Below are positions 5,863 through 6,672 of a stretch of 6,672 bases of DNA, one piece after another; position 1 is the first letter of the stretch, and the number at the start of each line of letters is the position of its first letter. Made by a program: the position numbers and the translations under genes. This DNA is from Saprospiraceae bacterium (GTDB lineage: Bacteria > Bacteroidota > Bacteroidia > Chitinophagales > Saprospiraceae): positions 1 through 6,672 of the forward strand of contig SLDF01000358.1 of NCBI GenBank assembly GCA_007125435.1. The letters run 5' to 3'. The notes under the pieces were generated by a model that saw only the letters and a program-made list of their open reading frames with translations, was not told the origin of the DNA and did no database searches.

Positions 5863-6165
5863 ATGTACTTTATTGAAAAAACGGCTGAATTTGACAAGTG
5901 GTTTAGAAAGTTAAAAGATCTAAGAGCAAAAGCTAAAATATTATTTAGGATCCAAAAGCTTGAGAATGAAGAACATTTTGGAGATTTCAAACCGATTGGT
6001 AATGGAATCAAAGAACTGAAAATAAATTATGCAAAAGGCTACAGAATTTACATCAAAGAAACAGATGTAAAAATTATAATTCTGCTAATTGGTGGAGATA
6101 AATCGACTCAAGAAAGGGATATCGAAAAAGCAAAAGAGATTTGGATGAAATTAAAAAGTAAATAA
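5863..6165 (+). CDS. higB-like: HigB/RelE-superfamily toxin (Gp49-like addiction module killer protein)
   Basis: This 100-residue protein matches the phage-derived Gp49-like / addiction-module killer family in length and in its conserved blocks: EFDKWFRKLKD (9-19), FGDFKPIGNGIKELKI (39-54), GYRIYI (59-64) and ILLIGGDKSTQERDIEKA (73-90). Members of this RelE/HigB superfamily are mostly ribosome-dependent mRNA interferases that stop translation when the antitoxin is lost; mRNA cleavage by this protein is inferred. The ATG at 5863 is chosen because MYFIEKTAEFDKWF is the family's normal beginning; upstream in-frame sequence is operator and promoter. No Shine-Dalgarno sequence is present. The toxin gene precedes the antitoxin gene, the HigBA order. 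Composition is AT-rich (19 of 60 bases are G/C at 5881-5940, against 35 of 60 at 2101-2160 in the LTD gene), consistent with horizontal acquisition. No truncation or frameshift is visible, so the module appears intact. Confidence 0.92.
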   Translation: MYFIEKTAEFDKWFRKLKDLRAKAKILFRIQKLENEEHFGDFKPIGNGIKELKINYAKGYRIYIKETDVKIIILLIGGDKSTQERDIEKAKEIWMKLKSK

Positions 6166-6449
6166 TGGGAACTTCAAAATTTGATATCGCAGATTATTTG
6201 GATAGCAAAGAAATGATTGCCGAATACCTGAATTCCGTTTTGGAAGAAGGTGATAACGATGATGTGATTGTCGCCATAGGACATGTCGCAAAAGCCATCG
6301 GAATGACTAAAATAGCCGAGGAGACAGGGATGAGCAGACCGAGTTTGTACAAAGCATTTTCGGACGGGGCAAAGCCTCAATTTTCGACAGTAATGAAAGT
6401 CTTAAAAGCAGTAGGCGGCCAAATAAGAGTAAATCCAATATCGACGTAA
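6165..6449 (+). CDS. higA-like: HigA-like helix-turn-helix antitoxin (addiction module antidote protein)
   Basis: This 94-residue partner of the preceding toxin fits the antidote-protein family found with Gp49-like toxins. The N-terminal segment FDIADYLDSKEMIAEYLNSVLE (6-27) and AIGHVAKAIGM (37-47) are typical of the family. An Xre-like helix-turn-helix spans about 47-83, with MTKIAEETGMSRPSLYKAFS (47-66) containing the turn and the recognition helix, then TVMKVLKAVGGQI (75-87). It should neutralise the toxin by direct binding and, as a dimer or TA complex, bind the 24-bp palindrome to repress the operon. Its ATG overlaps the toxin stop by one base (TAATG), which suggests translational coupling and keeps toxin and antitoxin synthesis in step. 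There is no separate ribosome-binding site. Confidence 0.92.
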   Translation: MGTSKFDIADYLDSKEMIAEYLNSVLEEGDNDDVIVAIGHVAKAIGMTKIAEETGMSRPSLYKAFSDGAKPQFSTVMKVLKAVGGQIRVNPIST

Positions 6450-6672
6450 ATAAAGACAGCACAATATTATAAGTAAGCTATAGTGGTGTAGTGCTGCTGT
6501 TCATAAACCAGGTCGATATAACCAATAGTCTAAAAAATATGTAGAACGAATAACTGTAGGTTGCGCTGGATAAACCGTGTATTCATTGCAAATAATACTT
6601 AGTATAAGAGTTTTAATACATCAAAAAGAGAAGCACATATTTCTTTCTGGGGATAGTGAGGTCTCATGAAGA
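6450..6672. other. 223-nt AT-rich tail with no convincing gene
   Basis: A 6-bp inverted pair CAGCAC (6457-6462) and GTGCTG (6491-6496) follows the antitoxin stop but has a 28-nt loop and no U tract, so it is only a poor terminator candidate. ATG at 6666 (Met-Lys, preceded by GTGAGG) could be the start of a gene continuing past the window; no promoter match of the TAnnTTTG type was found before it. Confidence 0.4.

Overview
The window looks like chromosomal DNA of a Bacteroidota bacterium (a Saprospiria or Cytophagia-type lineage is plausible; the genus cannot be named from the sequence). The grounds are: a lipoprotein that joins a DUF4369-like domain to a TlpA/ResA thioredoxin fold; a large exported lamin-tail-domain protein ending in an FSPNGDGD-type Ig-like domain; promoters that match the Bacteroidota consensus TTG/TTTG ... 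TAnnTTTG; and start codons with weak or no Shine-Dalgarno sequence.

Layout. Positions 1-1097 (+) hold the 3' part of a thiol-disulfide oxidoreductase lipoprotein gene whose start lies left of the window. It converges on a two-gene minus-strand unit: an 869-residue secreted multidomain surface protein (4348-1739) followed 38 nt later by a small FMN-binding pyridoxamine-phosphate-oxidase-like protein (1700-1143). A perfect 9-bp inverted repeat sits at the convergence point and overlaps the stop codon of the minus-strand gene, so it probably acts as a shared bidirectional terminator.

Positions 4349-4944 are a 596-nt intergenic region between divergent genes. It carries a promoter-like sequence on each strand (minus at 4598-4567, plus at 4636-4665). 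Between the plus promoter and the next gene lies a 184-nt imperfect inverted-repeat element (4712-4895) that can fold along its whole length into a rod-like RNA. Its closing-stem mismatches are almost all G-U compatible in plus-strand RNA, and a 6-bp direct repeat flanks it. It is either a structured RNA/leader or a MITE-like insertion, and is the least explained part of the window. Downstream is a GNAT-family acyltransferase gene (4945-5526, +).

The right end is AT-rich and looks acquired. A toxin-first HigBA-type toxin-antitoxin module (5863-6165 and 6165-6449, overlapping by one base) is preceded by a TAnnTTTG promoter whose -7 box is embedded in a perfect 24-bp palindrome, the expected architecture of an autorepressed module. 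The last 223 nt contain no convincing gene, apart from a possible start codon at 6666.

No multi-gene defence or biosynthetic system is visible. The genes are mostly independent units; the clear functional partnerships are the toxin-antitoxin pair and its operator, and possibly the structured leader with the acyltransferase gene.
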